NCBI GenBank assembly: GCA_973895155.1
Contig: OZ316896.1
Span: forward strand, 23,808,001 to 23,872,000
Direction: 5' to 3'
Length of the DNA stretch: 64,000 nucleotides
From: Marsupella aquatica
Lineage: Eukaryota; Marchantiophyta
Below are positions 34,596 to 47,402 of this stretch, piece after piece. How positions within the stretch are numbered: position 1 is the stretch's first letter; every line of letters begins with the position of its first letter. The notes below the pieces were generated by a model, which was not told where the DNA came from, did not search any database, and worked only from the letters and a program-made list of their open reading frames with translations. The translations under genes were made by a program, and so were the position numbers.

Positions 34596-35483
34596 CAGCG
34601 GAGTAGGAATAGATTAGGATTAGGACTAGCTTAGTCAGGCTCTTGGGACAGGCACCTGCCTTAGGTACAGCAGCGCTGCCATGCTGTCCAGCCTGCGTAG
34701 ATTAGGATCTTCTAATAAGACACAGCCATTTCCCGGCCTGACTGTCAGCTTAGTTAGGACCTTAGTAAGCAAATCTTCGGCGAGAGGACACCCCGTCCCT
34801 CGGCCCTTAGTATTTAGTGCACCCCTCGGTAGAGGCAGGGGGTTTTTTTAGTTTCAGAGTTGGACGTCCGCGGTATGTGCGGGGAGTCCCGACCTCTGGG
34901 AATGAAAGAGTACCAAGGGGGGGTAGGACTAAGCTCGTCGGGCGAGTGCGGAGCCGGGCTCCGTTGTAGTGTGCACCCTTGGCCTTGAACCTGTTCATTC
35001 TGGGGCTGTCAGGTCAACTAAGTGTACGCATATGTTCCCTTTGTAGTAAAATCCTTTCCCATCATTTTCCTTCGTGTAAATCAAGATTGTATGCATGTGC
35101 GCGTGTATGTGTGTGGGTTTCTCGTATATGGGTGGCAGCGCCAGGCCGAACGCACTACCCGAGACGTGCACAGGGTGCAGCCTGCGGGTAAGTGGTTACG
35201 AGCACGGGTTGAGGACCTGTATCATCGAATCCGGATCGAAGGCGTACAGCACGAAGGCTTAGAAGCCCGTAAGCCGGGGTCGATCCTGCTATCGACTAAG
35301 GTACGTTCCAGCGGCGGAACACAAACCATACCTAGGAGGTGTCCGTATTTAGCAGTATGCGCACTTAGCGCTAGTTTACGAGAATCAGGTGCATTACGTG
35401 CTTTCCTTCCTGCCCGAACCCTCAGATTTACGAGGGATGTGCCCGTCTAAGCTGAAGTCTGAGTTAAGGCCGAAGCCGACGAC
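34596..35483 (+). other. 3' region of element C
   Basis: Non-coding sequence after the element C stop: GATTAGGATTAGGA-type runs, a poly-T (34845-34851) and a GC-rich second half. It may end near GACGACGTGACA (35475-35487) if the element is LTR-like, but no repeat of the TGTGACGCC start was found to define the end. It has no gene. Confidence 0.4.
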
Positions 35484-38150
35484 GTGACAGCCGCTGAACC
35501 TCTCTTAGTTAGAAAGCATATAGGAAGTATGAATGTCAATATTGATTTGAATGAGAGTCCGCAGATTTTGAATTTGCGTTCTACGGTGAGCATTAAGTTG
35601 ATAGTAAATAGGAAGGTAGATATTAGGCAAGTTCTTACACGAAAGTTTGGGGAAGAAGGATACATTGCGATTATCGCGTTGTCGGATCCATTAATACTAT
35701 ATAGATGCACAGATGGGGATGTGAGTGTGTTCATAATAGTGTAATAGAAGAGAGATCATAGTCGAGAGTTGATAGAAGCACGTAGAGAAGATTATCACTT
35801 AGAGGAGAGATTTGTGGAGTGTGGGTCTGGCCCCAACTACTCTGGTGTTATTGCCAATATCTAGAGTAGATCACACATATCTCTTGGTACCAAAAGTGCT
35901 TAGGAGTCCTTGCGGAAAAGGGTACACCCTTCCCACCCAGCTTATCTATAGAAAACCGCAAGACGCACAGGGGAACCCAAGGAACTTGAGAAATGGTCGG
36001 GAGGGGACAAGGCTCTCAAGGGAATTGGTTCTAAGCAGGAGGTCTCTTACAAGTGATAAGTAGCCTAATTAGCACATGCATCCAGGCACCCGGCATGTTC
36101 TTGAGAGCTTATTATTCCCAGGACACCGTACTCCCCTCGCATCAACTCTGCCCACCCTCCCTTCCCATCATTTAGGGTTTACAATAGGGTTTACCCTTAC
36201 CTTGTTCCTCGTGGCTCCCTCCCCCGGCCTTGCATACACCAAGGGATCAACTCCAATCCTGCCATCCTCCAAATGTCACCTCATCACGACCCCGCATTGT
36301 GCGACAATCTCATCACGAGCCTTCATGGCATCAAACTAGGGCTCCTTGCGTTTACGGGTCAGGTTTACCATTTGTGGTTCAAGGTTTACTATTTATGGTT
36401 TAGGGTTTATCCTAGTTTTGTGGTCTTCATGCCACAAGTGCCCAAAATAGACCGTCGTGCCATGAAACTACAAAGTAAATCGATCCCCGCACCATTCTTC
36501 AAACGTCATTGTGTCATGCCAAGGGATAGTGCTTATGCACATCGGCATGTCCCTCGCATGCCCGCTAGGTATGTAGTTAGGGCTAGTGTACTACTTGAGT
36601 TAGTGACATGTTCTTATAGCAAATTCAAGGCATTATTGAAGCAAATGCGCTTGTTAGTGTGACGCCAAGACTTAGCTTATTTAGGGCATGTCTTTCTTTG
36701 TTGGTTTTTAGTTCTTCTTGAATCGCTGTTGATAGAGCTCGATCAGACAATGCTCGTTGGTTCCGTACATGGGATTCACATAGAGATTCGTTAGATGCTT
36801 CCGGCCGATCTTGGCATCTCGCCGGTTTTTGATTTGATTTCAGTACGCTTGTTTCTCTTATGCCTTTTATTCAAGAAGAACTGTTGAGTTGGCAAAGAGG
36901 GGAAGAAGATTGCTCATGGCGATTTTGACAATTTCTAATGAAGCCATTGCAATTTCTTCAACGAACATCAGAGCGGTGGACTGAAAGTTATGGGTTTATG
37001 TTGTTATGTGTATACTGAAGTGTATACACATACCAATGAGCTCCCGAGGTGGTTCGAAGTTCCCTTTCCAGTTGCATCCACGATGCCTTTGCTGCTTCCG
37101 ACTGTCACTACCGATTGCTGCCAACTGCCATGACTTGCATCTACGACCTACCCCCGGCTGCCGGATGTATGGACGTCCGTACGGCTCCGACGTCGAGAAT
37201 GTTTTGTCAAAACATAATCTAACGTATCTTTACCATCTTAACTCTGTTTTGGCCGTGTGACACATCGTTGGATTCAGCTTGGCGAGCTCTTTTCAACAAG
37301 CCCGTAAACTCCTAATTTTGAGATGGTCAAATTAAATCTGATGTTTGTACAACCAGGGTCCCTACACACGTTGAAAGCAAGCACAACAGGGAAAGGGTTT
37401 ACGGTTTACGAATGGGTGGGAACCCCATAGGTGAGAATAGAGAAAAAAGGAAGAAAGAAAGAGTGAGGGCCCCTTCAACAGATGTGTCCTTCTATGGAGT
37501 GCCCTTCTATGGGGTGGCCTTCTACGGAGTGGGGAAGGGAAAGAGAGCAAAACCATGTGAGGAGCGTGCACAAAGGGTGAAGGGGAACACAAGTGTGGGA
37601 ACCCCTTCCTTCTAAGGGCCCTCCCACCATCACTACGCCAAGATTGTCTAGTTTTGCCATTTTACGGGCGTTGAGATCGCTCAAGATGTCACTGTTTGAT
37701 ACAGACCTAAAATCAACTAGGGAACCTCAGTTTTGCATGGGGCTCATTGAGGGCTTCAAAATGAATCCAAATATGACCACGTTTGTAATAGTACTAGCGC
37801 AGCAACGTATGTTTCAAGTTTCAATGTTTTCTATATTTTTGTTATTATTCTCGTTTTGCGCCTTATGTGGAGCCTCCGGCCAGCCCCCACCCCTCCAAGA
37901 TGCCCACACCTTGGCCTCCAAGTCCTTGGGCTGCCTTTTGGCCTCCTTGTACCCCTCAATGGCTCCATTGTCATCCATCACTGCCCGACACCCCTCTCAA
38001 CTCCAGCCTCTGGTTGTCGCATCCATTTATTAGAACTAACAAAAATTTTAAATTTTAAAATCCAAACCCTTTTACTACACCTACTTGTCTTTCTACTTAT
38101 ATATGCAATTATAAGTCATCACTAAGTTATTACCGGGTTTGGGGCCTTGT
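35484..38150. other. Intergenic region with an unassigned open frame and repeat debris
   Basis: An 86-codon plus-strand frame (35484-35744, with MNVNIDLNESPQILNLRSTV) resembles no domain I know; it may be retroelement debris. 36350-36420 has degenerate TTTAGGGTTTA blocks. 36418-36525 is the second copy of the dispersed repeat at 22145. 37490-37540 has short GGAGTGCCCTTCTATGGGGT repeats. No supported gene. Confidence 0.45.
36418..36525 (+). repeat. Dispersed repeat, second copy
   Basis: Matches 22145-22265 block by block (GCCACAAGTGCCCAAAATAG, GACCGTCGTGCCATGAAAC, AAGTAAATCGATCCCCGCAC). It lacks the short insertion present in the first copy. Same orientation. Confidence 0.65.
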
Positions 38151-38156
38151 CACAGT

Positions 38157-40378
38157 GGAGAAGTTTGACGGGAAGGTCAGCTTTAGCCTCTGGACTCGGA
38201 AGGTGACTAACATGTTGATCCAGCAGGGTCTTCAGAAGACCATCATTGGAGTGAAGCCCTTGACTCTAATAGATGAGTAGTGGGAAGACATGTTAGTGCA
38301 GGCGTGTAGTACAATTGAGCTGTTCTTGGCTAACAACATTCTCAAGAATGTGTTGGGGATGGATCGTAATACCAAGATCTAGGATACGCTTACTCAGCTA
38401 TACTAGAGTACTTTGTTGACTACTCATATTTACCAGTTGGAGCGGTTGTTCACGTTGAAGTTGAAGGATGGTGGCAATATGAGTGATCACCTAAGTCTCT
38501 TTGATAAGATTGTGCATGAGGTGACCACAACAAGAGATAAGTTGACCGATGAGTACCTTGCAATGCATTTGTTGATGTCGCTTCCAAAGAGTTTTTTGAC
38601 GTTGGTGACGATCATCACACATGACAAGACAACGTTGAAGTTGGATGCGATGAAGGCTACCATTCTTGCATAATGGAGCAAGCGACATCTTTCTATACGT
38701 GATGATGAGTCTACTCCCTTAGTGATTAGAGATAGATCGACGGAGCGTACTACAGATCAGTCTAGATCTAAATCTCAGAGTAGATCTAAATCTTAAGTCT
38801 TGTAGTAAGAAAGTTCAGTGTTGGCATTGCCATGAGAAGGGCCACACAAAGTGGAATTGTCCTTCTCTATCAAAGTATAAGGGTTCTACTTCCAATGGTG
38901 CATCCTCATCTTCAACTGGCATTGTGATTGTTGATCATGAGGATGTTGCTGAAGTGCTATGTATTGGTGTTGTGAACTCTGTGTATGACAATAAATGGAT
39001 GTTGGATTTGGGTTCCTCGATTATATCACGTGTGTCCAATGCAATCATATTTCTCCACTTACCAACCTTGTACCGGTATTGTGGAAGTTGGAAATGGTGT
39101 TCAATGTACAATCATTGGCATGGGGACTATCAAATTCCGGATGTTTGATGGTGTTGTGAGAGCACTGACGGAAGTCAGGCATATACCAGACATCTCTTAG
39201 AACTTGATTTCTCTTGGTGCTTTGGAAGCTGGTGGATCTCATGTCACTGCACGTGATGGTGCACTCTTTGTTGTCAAAGGTGATATATCTTTGATTAAGG
39301 CGCTATGGCATAATAATTTGTTCATCTTGCAAGGAGATGTCATTGCTCCTAGGGTGGAGCATGTGGATTCTGTGGTGGAACATTTGGATGCAGCGACAAT
39401 ATGTGTTGCAAAGACATCTTCGGCTGCTTCAATTGAAGCACCCTCAACATCTGGTCCCACACAAGCCATAGATTTGTGGCATGCACGGTTGGGGCACTTG
39501 AGTGGTAAGGATTGGCAACCTTGGCAAAAAGAGATTTGATGCAAGGCGCTCAATCTGGTAAACTCTCTTTCTGTGAAGATTGCATCTTTGGCAAGCAGAG
39601 AAGATTGAGTTTAGTTCTAGTGCCTACCATTCTCATGAGATTCTTGAGTATGTATATTCGGATGTTTGGGGTCCAGCGCCGGAATCGTTGTTGGGTGGAG
39701 CCAAATATTTTGTGACGTTTGTAGATGATCACTCCTGAATGTGTTGGTTGTACTACATGAAAGAGAAGTCTCAAGTATTTGAGATCTTCAAGGAGTGGAA
39801 AGCCATGGTGGAGCTACAAACTGGGAAGGAGTTGAAGTGTGTTTGGTCAAATAATGGTGGCAAGTACAAGTCTAATGAGTTTGATTAATTTGGTCGGGAT
39901 CTTGGCCTCAAGTGTCATTACACTGTACTAGAGACCCCGTAGCAGAATTGGACATTACTGGAGAAAGCGTGCAACATGCTTTGTAAGTCCAAGTTGCCCA
40001 ACAACTTTTGGGTTGAAGCTAGTTGTCAACCAAGCTGCATACGTCTACAATCTGTCACCGCACAATAGTAAGTTGTTGCAAACTCCATTTGAGTTGTGGT
40101 ATAAGAGACCTGTTGATTACTCTAGACTCTGAGTTTTTGGTTGTGTTGCCTATGTTCACATTGATCAGACACATAGGTCTAAGTTGGATCCCAAGTCTAA
40201 GAAATGCATTTTTCTAGGCTTTAGTCCTGGGCAGAAGGGCTATAAATTGTGGGATCCTGTTGATTGCAAGGCAATTGTGAGCATAAATGTTATTTTTGAT
40301 GAAGAATGGTTGTCAAGACCCCGGGATAATCAGGAGGAACATGTGGAGGACAATTGTAGTATCACACTAGGGACATAA
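38157..40378 (+). pseudogene. Ty1/copia gag-protease-integrase relic (second family)
   Basis: Order on plus: gag (KFDGKVSFSLWTRKVTNML, then LERLFTLKLKDGGNMSDHL and LMSLPKSF); zinc knuckle CWHCHEKGHTKWNC (about 38822); protease WMLDLGSS (about 38997); pre-integrase DLWHARLGHLS and FCEDCIFGKQ; integrase SDVWGPAP and FVDDHS; then FLGFSPGQKGYKLWDP before the frame ends at 40378. Reverse transcriptase is missing. In-frame stops in gag at 38278, 38381 and 38404 are all TAG, at places where TGG or CAG would fit the family. It is unlike the copia family at 10.6 and 21.3 kb. Confidence 0.85.
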
Positions 40379-42713
40379 ATAAACATTTAAGATCCAAAAC
40401 TCGATATTTGTTCCCATGAAAGAACATGTAAGGAATGATTTACAATTCTTTAACACAAATGACTGACTAAGGTAATAAAACACAAAGATAAGCCTTTTAT
40501 TCTGAATGCTCAGCAAGGCATAGATTTAAATGTCTGCTTGACATTGTAAACATAATTAATAAAATGGATGAAATTAACAAAATATAAGGAAATCTTGAGG
40601 TATGATGAGAGAGTTTGGAAAAACACCAAGGTAACTTCTCAACAACACTTAATTTGTAATGATTTAAGGTATTGGACTTCTAAGGACAATTCTGGAATGT
40701 AATACTTTATTGGGATGATTGTTAAGGTATCGTCTACACATCTCAACCTTTCCTTTCAAGGGTACTAAGTTAGGATTAACAACCAATCACTTCAGCATCC
40801 AGTCAGTACTTGGAGTTACAAATCACAATCACCGTCATTAACAAACTAAATCATGGGAAAATTGGTCAATGACATTCTTTGCAGGTCGTGCACAAGCAAT
40901 GTCGATCAAATCCCAAAACTACATGCATCAAGAACTTGAGTATGTATAGCCTTCACCATTATGGAATCTATCTCTATACATTCAAAAGATTTTGACATGA
41001 AACTATGTTTTACTTCATTGCTCAAAATTCACAACATTCCAAGCCAAGGAAGGGGGAAGAAATCCTTTGTATTCATTCACTCTTGACAAAAGTCAGAGTT
41101 TCTCTCTACAAAGTGAAACTTGCCATGTTGCAAACTGCAACACAGGGCTACATAATTTCCTCTCACACAAAAGTGTCACAAAGTTTGCTACATATAGGCT
41201 AGCAGGAGCTAAAGGGAAAAGAGATAATAAAAGGACATGTCTTTCATATTTTAAGGGTCATGAACTAAAGTAAAAAGTATGAAAATATATTATAAGAGTA
41301 CTTAAGGTTCACTAGAATGCTGCTGGAATGAAAAACTAATCAAAAGTGATCTTTAGTGTAAACTGGAGTGAATGTTTTTGCATTTTTGTGTTAAAACTAA
41401 TAAATAGCATTTTTGTCTGAATTTTAGTTTCTAACATAAAGTTCAAAATGAGGTGAAACTTCTCTAGGTGGAAGAATTACATATATGCTTCATGCTGGCA
41501 AAATTTTAGACTTTTCTAAGGTGTCTAAGTGCCTTAATAAAATCAGTGAAAAGTGTTGTCGGATAAAACATACATTGTTCCGGAAAATTTTCCGAGTGTC
41601 GGAAGCGCGATTGCGCTTTGGCGCTTTGGAGTAGAAGCGTTGTTGCGCCTTTGCGCACTTACGCTTTTTATAAAACTAAAAATGCTATAACTTCTAAACT
41701 AAATGTCGGTTTAAGTTGATACTTTTAGGGTATGGTCTGCTACATAAGGGCTATCTCCTGAAAAAGTATGAGACTTTTCTAACTACTTTAACTATTTAAT
41801 TAAAAGTGTGGAGATCGGCTGGTCTTTACTATTGTCGTAGGAGAACTAATCTTGTTGGAGTAGTGCTATCTGATTTGATTGCTGAACTCTTGTGTAGGTA
41901 TTCTCTTGTATAGCTTCTTGAATTACATCCATGTCTTGAGTGTGATGCCGATAGAAAGGTAAAGACTTCCGCTGTCGTTCAAGATCCAGAACAGGAAGTA
42001 GTCTCCGGTGTAGCATGACATTAGGTAAAGTGTTCAGTTGATCTAAATTGCTACAAAAGGTAACTATACTGCACCATTGAGTTAGAAAAAGTTCAAAATT
42101 TATAATTTTCTATCATTTCTAACTAATGTACTGTATTACAACAATCAATAAATTGCACATTCAAGCGGCTGCTGGCCTCGCTCAATTAAATAGCTCCCAC
42201 ATAATCATGCCTTTGCACTGCATCTCCCCATTAAGGCCCACGCTAATCTTGCCTGCCCGTCCAGATTGATCCACTACTTCAATTAAGGAATGCGCAAAAT
42301 AGTACCACCAAAAGTAGTGGGGATCCTTAAGTGGTTGCCCAAAAGGATATTGACGTGTAAAGGTATCTATCCATAGTCTAATTTGAGCCAAAAAGCTCAA
42401 AGGTGGGTCTGCATTATGCTAGGGTAGCCGCACTCTCACCCTGGGATCGTGTTGCCATATTGAGTGATAAATAACTATGAGATTTATCTCCAATTGCAGG
42501 CCAAACCCGTCTTCATCGAGGTATTTACAAACGACAGGAACCAGGAAACAATAACAGCAAACAGTTACTGTTACCAGGAGAAATGGAAAAAAAACATGTG
42601 ATTGAGCTCCATTATTTGGTCAAAAAGTTAAAAAAACACCATCAATAAACCCCATTTTCAGTAGTTTTCAATAACACCATCCAATTGTGAAGTAAAGTAA
42701 GGGCCATTAGAAA
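40379..42713. other. AT-rich intergenic region
   Basis: No gene, RNA or element was recognised over about 2.3 kb. A short GC-rich island at 41600-41665 has repeated GCGC / TTGCGC motifs (GCGCTTTGGCGCTTTGG). Open frames here are short and unsupported. Confidence 0.5.
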
Positions 42714-43440
42714 AAAGGCGTTGCCAAAATTTCTGAAGATTACCAACGCCCAGCGCTAGTATGCCGGCAGGGAAGGGCCAATTTTAGGTATTCCTAAAAT
42801 AATGAAAAAGATGGAGATTCTACGTACCGTCAATCGAGAAGAGAACAGGAAACTTAATGGCCATTAGAAAAAAGGCGTTGCCAAAATTTTCAAAGATTAG
42901 CAGCGCCCAGCGCTAGTATGCCGTCAATCGAGAAGAGAACAGGAAACTTAATGGCCATTAGAAAAAAGGCGTTGCCAAAATTTTCAAAGATTAGCAGCGC
43001 CCAGCGCTAGTATGCCGGAAGGGAAGGGGGAATTTCAGGGCAAAAGATAGAGATTGTACGTGACATCAATCGAGAAGTGAACAGGAAACTCAATTTCAAG
43101 CATTTCCAACCAAGAGAGGCCACGGCAAACGTTGAATATTTGCAACGATGGGCGCTACCTTAAATGTCGGACTCCTGGAAACCAATAGTTGGAACATACA
43201 ATTCAACGTTTACGCCTAAACACGGAACACAATGAACATAAGCAGCGCTCGGCGCTAGCTCAAATCTTGGAATCAACAAATGACCATGAAAGAACAAGAG
43301 AGCCGATCCAAAATTGCAATCTTTACTTCCAAAATGGGTCAAAACATATAACCGGTATTACACCAATCGTAGATCATCCCCAAATCAACCCATGGCATAA
43401 CATGAACATAAGCAGCGCTCGGCGCTAGCTTAAATCTAGC
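42714..43440. repeat. Local repeat cluster with GCGCT-core palindromes
   Basis: CCATTAGAAAAAAGGCGTTG starts at 42714, 42861 and 42955 (last period 94 bp), each followed by CAGCGCCCAGCGCTAGTATG. TCAATCGAGAAG with GAACAGGAAACT recurs near 42830, 42923 and 43066. AGCAGCGCTCGGCGCTAGCT recurs at about 43240 and 43410. The array is interspersed rather than a pure satellite. No coding function. Confidence 0.75.
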
Positions 43441-43859
43441 TCTCTAAAGGTTGAGAAAGTTTTGGTAAGTTAGGGAACTGAGAGAACTGAGGGGACAAAG
43501 CGCTCTTGAAGGTTCGGGCTATGGCTGCCTGACTCTCGTGGGCCCTTTCCTGTGTTCATACTGCTCTTATATTAGACTTCTTGTGCGCTGGAAGCAGGCT
43601 AGAAGGACCTTGCTATAGATTGCGTTGGACGTTGCTTTGATACGAGAAGACATCGTACAGAAATCGGAAGTGGAGTTGGGTACACGGGGCGAATCAAGTG
43701 TAGTTTTGGACCAATTCTCGTTGGAATTAGTGGACTCTGCTAGCCGCACCAGGCTGCACACTTCTAAGTCAGGACTGAACCTCGGCAATCCATTTGGTCA
43801 ATTACTTTGTTGGTAGATAGGAATCTGACTAACAAATAAATCATTTTAGCGGGAGGGGA
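43441..43859. other. Spacer before the LINE relic
   Basis: No feature recognised. Confidence 0.4.
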
Positions 43860-46285
43860 CCGCTGTCGCGTGCTGGCTATGGTCGGGGCCCTGGGCGCGG
43901 TTTCACCTTTCCGTCTGTTGTGGGCCCTTCTTACTGGGATCATTCAATGGATCATAGAGAGGAGGGACGGGATGCTTCCGCTTTGGAGGCTCGACATATT
44001 ATAGAGGAGGAAGGAGCCAGACGGCCAGGTGAGACGCCTCACACTAGATTTTCTCTGCTCGGGGTGGACCAAAGTCTGCTCCTTTTGATCTATTTGACAA
44101 CTCGGAAGGGCGTCGAGAAACTACTGACAAAGGACACAGGCCTAGTAGCAGAAGGTTCATTCCACGCTCTGGACCTTCTTGGGTGGACCAGATGGACCTA
44201 GATATACAAGAAGCGGAGGAAGCGGTGGAACATGAACTACAGAGTCAATTTTCCTCGCAACCTGAGGCGTCTACGAGAGAGGGAGCATTCATCGGGGATT
44301 CAATTCTGGGGGCTGCTTCGAAACGACATACCACTGACTCATTGAGAGGGCCGGTGTCTAGGCCTGCTGCAGCCAACGTCCTGCAAAATGAGGCTGCTTA
44401 TATTGCTTCACAGCGTGAGGTCGTTAATCCAGTGCAACAGAAGGAGCCACAAACGCGACCCACCAGCCTTCCGCATCCAAATGGAACTGAAGCACGAAAT
44501 GCTAACACTAATGGGGCTGGTGAGTTCTCTGAAGAGCTTTCGGATACATGTTTGGAAATGCTAAGGAAAATAGCCATTAGCTCCACTGGTGATTGGCCTA
44601 ACACGCTTCACACCCGGATTCAATGGTCCATTGAAGAGGCTACTCTCTCCATTACAAAATTGTACAACTGCACAATGATGTGCTATTTCACGGACCGGCC
44701 CCCTCTTTTACCAGCTTTCCGGGAATGGGCTGAATCAGTGTTCATTAGAGACTTGGGCTGGCCAATTACGCAGATCAAATTTGCTGGTAAGAATTTCTAC
44801 GTGATCACGTTTCAATTTTCAGAACATAGGGATGCAGCACTGGAGATGGCCCCTTTTTTCATGGATCAGAAATTTGTTTTTACCTTCCCATGGGATCCCT
44901 CATTCGATGCTAGCAGTGACTCTTACACAAAGCTTCTCGTATGGCAATAGCTACCATTCCGAGCGCTTGTACTGGAGGGATGCAGGAAACGGATTGCGGA
45001 GTCATTTGGGAAGGTTCTCTATTACATACAGGGAGACGAACGCAGTTCCTTCCCCCATGATCGGGCGTGTATACTTTGGGACACTAGGAGGGAAGTCCCT
45101 CGCTGTGTTGGTGTGGATATCACCGAGGGCATCACGATTTGGCAGCCAGTCGTATTCAAGAATATACCACATCATTGTTTCAAATGCAACCAGAAGGGGC
45201 ACTTAGCTTGGGATTGCAAAGCCTTTGAGCAGGGGGAGAACAATACTAAAGGCCATGAAATCAATGGGGCACAGAAGACTGGTGAGCATACGCGGGCAAG
45301 CAAAATCTCTCAGGAGGCCACGACGACGGCGGATATCCCGGATAGAGGCAACCCGAAGGCTTTCACTAGTACTAATGAGCCCCAACACAACAATAACTCT
45401 GGAGATGGTGGTGATGCTGCTACTAGGGTGGGCAAGCGACACTCGGTGTGCCGCTTTCAGCAAGGCGAGGCGATCACCTATCTTCAATCAGGGAGGCGAG
45501 CAAGCTCAGAGATGGTATGGAGACCCGTGAATCCCAGGAAATGGCGAGGAGTGCTGAAGCAGGTTGGCACGCAGAGTCCCTAAATAGATCAGACCGGAGG
45601 ACACGGAGTGGCGTGGGCCATGCACATGAAACTCATACTCATCCCCCTTCCAGGATTTCGTCGCTTTCAGCCGTCAATCGGGTGACTCATGATGTGCATG
45701 TAAGCGCCATAAATGAACACAGTGTTAACACGATCCATACCCAGGAACAGGAACTGAACCCGGTTACGTGGCCTGCATTGGCGGTCACTGAGGACAGGCT
45801 TGTGACTAATAGAACTGAAGGCATCAGCGGGGAGCGTGGTGCTTCGCCTGGCCACTCACAAAGCTTGGGTCCGGCGAGGGTGAAAGAGCTCTCAACGATT
45901 GAAGAATATGAAGCTGCACAAGATGAAAGCGGTGAGGAGGAGAATCAATCCTATCAAGGGGGCTCTGACATTGAGATGTCTGAATACGAGGAAGTCCTAC
46001 ATCACCAAAAGCCAACTGAAAAAAGAAAGAGCACGTAAGCTTGAGCTGCGAACTCCTCCTTCGGCACTGAGGAAAGATGATCTGAGGAAAGATAATAAGA
46101 AGGTAAGATCTCTGCAATATGTGGCAGCTGAGTCTGAGTCTGCCCGAACTCCATACAGGGATCGTCTTTCCATGGAAGGCCAGGCTTGGTGTGATGAACG
46201 GCAATTGGTGGAGCAGGAAGGAAAAGGCGGACGGATCCGGGACGCTGGGCGAACCCTCCCAGAGAACAACCGTTCTCAAAGCTGA
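43860..46285 (+). pseudogene. LINE ORF1 relic (DUF4283-type domain plus CCHC knuckle)
   Basis: This is the RNA-binding ORF1 of a plant L1-like retrotransposon. The start is Gly/Arg-rich (GYGRGPGRGF, about 43880). The main frame from 44183 carries a DUF4283-like fold (MCYFTDRPPLLPAF, FAGKNFYVITFQF, FVFTFPWDPSFD). One TAG at 44948-44950 interrupts it. The same frame then continues with LPFRALVLEG, GVDITEGITIWQPVVF and the knuckle CFKCNQKGHLAWDC (about 45180-45220) to 45583. The C-terminal tail is split over two more frames, ending with KSQLKKERARKLEL. No ORF2 (endonuclease or reverse transcriptase) follows. A domesticated ORF1-like gene is a less likely reading. Confidence 0.75.
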
Positions 46286-47402
46286 GTTGTGCTCCGACCA
46301 TCAACTCACAGCCGCACCCACATTCACCCCAGCCGGTCATCTCGAGCCTAGACAAAACACCCAAATCTACTCAAGCTCTCGATGAACACGGAATGAGAGG
46401 CACGAAGGAGAATGACTAGAATGCGAGAGAAAGCTCATCCCGGCCGAGACGGAAATGGCTCCTGCACAGACGACAAACTTCCAACCTGACGGCGTTTCCA
46501 GAAAGTGAAATGGGAAGTGGCCGCTCTCCTAGATTAAGTAACGCCTGCCCAGGAAACCACCGGCCCGGTGAACAAAATCTGGGCCGTCCAATAGCAGCTG
46601 TCCGTTGGATGGTGATGCAGGAACGTCCTAAACCCTAACAATCTGGCCGTTCATTTTTAAATGGAGGGCAGAGATTAGCTGCGGATTGAGCACCCTGTAT
46701 GGACGGCCCAGATTGGCCGCAGGTAGAGCAGCCTGAATGAAGGACCAAGATTTGCATCGTGAAGGGCGATCCCGAATGGAAGGCAAGATTTGCCTCGAGA
46801 AGGGAGATCCTGAATGGAGGGCCAAGTACCAATACCTCGTTAAGGAGTAAGGTAGGACCATAAACATATACATTAGGGGATCTCAAATATAGGCCCGGGG
46901 GTTTACACAAGGCACAACTGGTCGGGAACGGGATAACTCCTTGTCTGCCGACCGAGGAGGCCCTCGGCATAAGAGTCCGAGCCTTCGGTATACTGGTCTG
47001 TTCTGCATAGACTGAAGTGTGTGGCGGATTCGCGAGCAGTCTGGTTTGGAAATTTTGAGGTGGTGAATCGTTGCATGTTTAATTGATTGTCATGATAGAC
47101 TGCGGATCAGAAGGCCTTACATGGCGCGGTTGCAGGATTTGGACTGGGATTTCGGTGATCTAGGGTTTGGTGGATGGTGAGTTTCACAGCCTCGTACCGT
47201 AGTTTTCATCCTTGTGGTGCTCTTTCCTCTGTCGCTTCCTCTGTTGCTACGATTTCTGTCAACCCGAGGGTGTCGTTTCTGCTTGTCATTTGTATGTGCT
47301 TTCTTTTGTTATAACTTGCGTTTGTGGCTGTCTTGTCTCTGCCTGGTTTCATAGCATATATCTTAAGAAGTAAGCAGTATATTGTTCAGCCTGCAAGATA
47401 CA
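46286..47402. other. Intergenic region upstream of the kinase-like gene
   Basis: 46640-46830 holds imperfect GAATGGAGGGCAAGATTTGC-type repeats about 35-45 bp apart. A possible non-coding or short-coding first exon (ATG at 47120, then GTGAGT at about 47177) precedes the kinase-like gene, but its join to 47403 could not be proven. Confidence 0.45.

Noticed and set aside
47120-47177. Upstream ATG (MARLQDLDWDFGDL) as the start of the kinase-like gene
   Set aside because: A GTGAGT follows, but no acceptor could be shown to join it in frame to 47403, so the nearer ATG was used.
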